This document shows, one piece after another, positions 23,483 to 24,363 of a stretch of 24,363 nucleotides of DNA. Numbering within the stretch: the first letter of the stretch is position 1; each line of letters starts with the position of its first letter. The translations under genes were made by a program, and so were the position numbers. The notes beneath the pieces were generated by a model. It did no database searches, was not told where the DNA came from, and saw only the letters and a program-made list of their open reading frames with translations. Origin of the DNA: Deltaproteobacteria bacterium (lineage in GTDB: Bacteria; Desulfobacterota_B; Binatia; UBA9968); the NCBI GenBank assembly GCA_005879255.1, contig VBKY01000225.1:1-24363 (forward strand), written 5' to 3'.

Positions 23483-23520
23483 TCGCCTGGATTCCCGCTA
23501 AAAACATGCGGGAATGACGG
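23483..23520. repeat. Intergenic repeat ATTCCCGC...GCGGGAATGACGG
   Basis: TTCGCCTGGATTCCCGC is followed by a nine-base loop and GCGGGAATGACGG. The arms ATTCCCGC (23491-23498) and GCGGGAAT (23508-23515) are perfect complements. The CTGGATTCCCGC...GCGGGAATGACGG pattern is a widespread intergenic repeat in environmental proteobacteria-like genomes (from memory). Confidence 0.65.
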
Positions 23521-23593
23521 ACCTTGAGAGGACTGCGCGTCGCATTAAAGCGGCAAGCCGCGAGGAATTGACATCAATGAGATCAATTTCAAT

Positions 23594-23620
23594 TTGACCA
23601 CAGCCCGCTTATTTTGTAAT
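23594..23620 (+). promoter_or_regulatory. Candidate promoter of the PNPOx-family gene
   Basis: TTGACC (23594-23599) and TGTAAT (23615-23620) each match five of six consensus bases but are only 15 bases apart, shorter than ideal. Transcription would start about 16 bases before the start codon, just upstream of the AGGAGG ribosome binding site. A second TTGACA is at 23568-23573. Confidence 0.3.
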
Positions 23621-23642
23621 TACTACGCTCCAGGAGGTATCT

Positions 23643-24059
23643 ATGATTGCCATAATCGATCAAATGAAGGAACTCGTCGATAACGCATTGGCAAACGGCT
23701 GTCCCTGCGTTCTCGCCACGGTCTCCGGCGACGGTGAGCCGGATATCGGCTACAAAGGCAGCATGATGGTGTTCGATAAAGAGTCCCTTGCCTACTGGGA
23801 ACGGACCAAGCGCCAGCATATGAAAAATGTCAAAGAAAACCCGCGCGTCATCGTCTTGTTCCGGGACACGAAAACCAAAGCTGGATGGCGCTTTCACGGA
23901 ACGGCGACAATGCACGAGGACGGACCGATCCGCGACCAGGTGATGGCGCGCACCGTGAAGGACGAACTGGACAAGGATCCCGAACGCAAAGGCGCCGCAG
24001 TGGTGATTCGCCTGGATAAAATTACCAGCATGGGCGGACAAGTCATCCAGAGCCGCTAG
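23643..24059 (+). CDS. Pyridoxamine 5'-phosphate oxidase (PNPOx) family flavin-binding protein
   Basis: The 138-residue split-barrel protein starts at ATG 23643 with AGGAGG upstream. It shows the family pattern: an N-terminal helix (IDQMKELVDNAL), a first strand with CVLATVSGDGEPDIGYKGSM, SLAYWERTKRQHMKNVKENPRVIVLF, where the K-N-x-x-x-N-P-R motif contacts the flavin, and WRFHGTATMHEDG, then a C-terminal strand. Such small proteins bind FMN or F420 and are mostly reductases or redox proteins of unknown substrate; it is too short and divergent to be called pdxH. It stands alone, after a gap with three short hairpins and before a palindromic repeat. A partner role with the LLM monooxygenase as flavin reductase is only speculation. 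Confidence 0.87.
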   Translation: MIAIIDQMKELVDNALANGCPCVLATVSGDGEPDIGYKGSMMVFDKESLAYWERTKRQHMKNVKENPRVIVLFRDTKTKAGWRFHGTATMHEDGPIRDQVMARTVKDELDKDPERKGAAVVIRLDKITSMGGQVIQSR

Positions 24060-24072
24060 GTTTTGCGTGCGG

Positions 24073-24150
24073 GCCTATGGCTGATGGCTTGTGGCATATG
24101 GCATTTGCATCTGACCTACGGTTATAGCCATGCGCCATAAGCCATAGGCT
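24073..24150. repeat. Inverted repeat of GCCTATGGCTnATGGC type
   Basis: The left arm GCCTATGGCTGATGGC, then TTGTGGCATATGGC (24073-24102), is mirrored by GCCATGCGCCATAAGCCATAGGC (about 24127-24149). The end sixteen bases pair with one mismatch. Each arm is built of a phased unit, about seven bases long, containing ATGGC or TATGGC. It lies in the convergent gap between the PNPOx gene and the cupin gene and could act as a stop hairpin for both. Confidence 0.7.
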
Positions 24151-24172
24151 ATATGCGAAGTGCCGTCCGCCC

Positions 24173-24363
24173 TTACCCGCCTTCCCCCGGCTCTTCACGA
24201 TAAAGTCCCAGCGCTTCCATCACAGGCAAGTCGCTCACCGAGAAGAGAATGGTTTCGTGGTCTTTGGCGCGATTTTGGTGGCTATGCCAGCTCCACAGCG
24301 GCACGACGAAGCAATCGCCCTGCTCCCATTCGAACTTCTTACCGTTAATGATTGTAGCGCCGT
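24173..24363 (-). CDS. C-terminal end of a cupin protein, gentisate 1,2-dioxygenase-like; 5' part beyond window
   Basis: The - strand frame is open from the window's right edge to a TAA at 24173-24175, giving the last 62 residues. It reads INGKKFEWEQGDCFVVPLWS, then WHSHQNRAKDHETILFSVSD and PVMEALGLYREE. This is a cupin barrel end: an ExGD turn, VVPxWxWH with the metal-type His, then ILFSVSDxPVMEALGLYREE, which is characteristic of gentisate/1-hydroxy-2-naphthoate dioxygenase-like bicupins that open aromatic rings with Fe(II) and oxygen. The upstream part is not visible, so intactness and the metal ligands of the first cupin are unknown. It fits with the UbiD, amidohydrolase and LLM genes as part of aromatic acid breakdown. 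The + strand frame over the same bases is a shadow. Confidence 0.75.
   Translation of the reverse strand, partial: GATIINGKKFEWEQGDCFVVPLWSWHSHQNRAKDHETILFSVSDLPVMEALGLYREEPGEGG

Noticed and set aside
24160..24348. + strand frame at the right edge
   Set aside because: Shadow of the cupin gene, whose - strand translation has clear family sequence.

Overview
The window reads as a piece of chromosome from an uncultured, free-living Gram-negative-type bacterium of soil or sediment. Secreted binding proteins with signal peptides, a tripartite carboxylate transporter, Shine-Dalgarno-led genes and moderate GC fit a proteobacterial or Binatota/Tectomicrobia-like lineage. That placement is inference from gene content only; no rRNA, tRNA, phage or plasmid gene is visible.

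Left end (1-4153, + strand): a surface-polysaccharide or glycosylation locus. It holds the 3' end of a membrane glycosyltransferase, an asparagine synthase (asnB-like) gene split by a deletion plus frameshift, and a complete ArnT/PMT-type glycosyltransferase that overlaps asnB. A lone DoxX membrane protein follows on the - strand.

Centre (5108-14312): a COG2159 amidohydrolase converges on a full tripartite tricarboxylate transporter operon on the - strand (tctC, hairpin terminator, tctB, tctA). Divergent to tctC is an orphan NMT1/SsuA-type ABC substrate-binding protein (SBP). Next comes a gene-poor 0.67 kb with a broken TenA/PqqC-like fragment and a degenerate palindromic repeat. Then come an unrecognised 65-residue protein with a strong ribosome binding site and two tandem downstream hairpins, a UbiD-type decarboxylase (-), a second orphan SBP (+), and the N-terminal stump of a third SBP (-) fused by deletion to the end of the second.

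Right part (14334-24363): an Amidohydro_3 putative lipoprotein (-), a translationally coupled luciferase-like monooxygenase and alpha/beta hydrolase pair (+), a further orphan SBP (-), a CDGSH iron-sulfur protein, a divergent SDR, a second alpha/beta hydrolase, a COG2159 amidohydrolase split by a one-base frameshift, a PNPOx-family flavoprotein, and the 3' end of a gentisate-dioxygenase-like cupin gene entering from the right edge.

Taken together, 5.1-24.4 kb looks like a scavenging and catabolic region for carboxylated, probably aromatic, organic compounds. It combines uptake or sensing proteins (one complete TTT system and three intact orphan SBPs) with decarboxylation (UbiD, COG2159 hydrolases), flavin-dependent oxidation and hydrolysis. 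The actual substrates cannot be read from the sequence. Several enzymes lack or exchange a textbook catalytic residue, several genes are broken, and many intergenic gaps hold a different imperfect palindromic repeat, so the region looks like one undergoing active turnover. I found no defence system, CRISPR array or insertion sequence.
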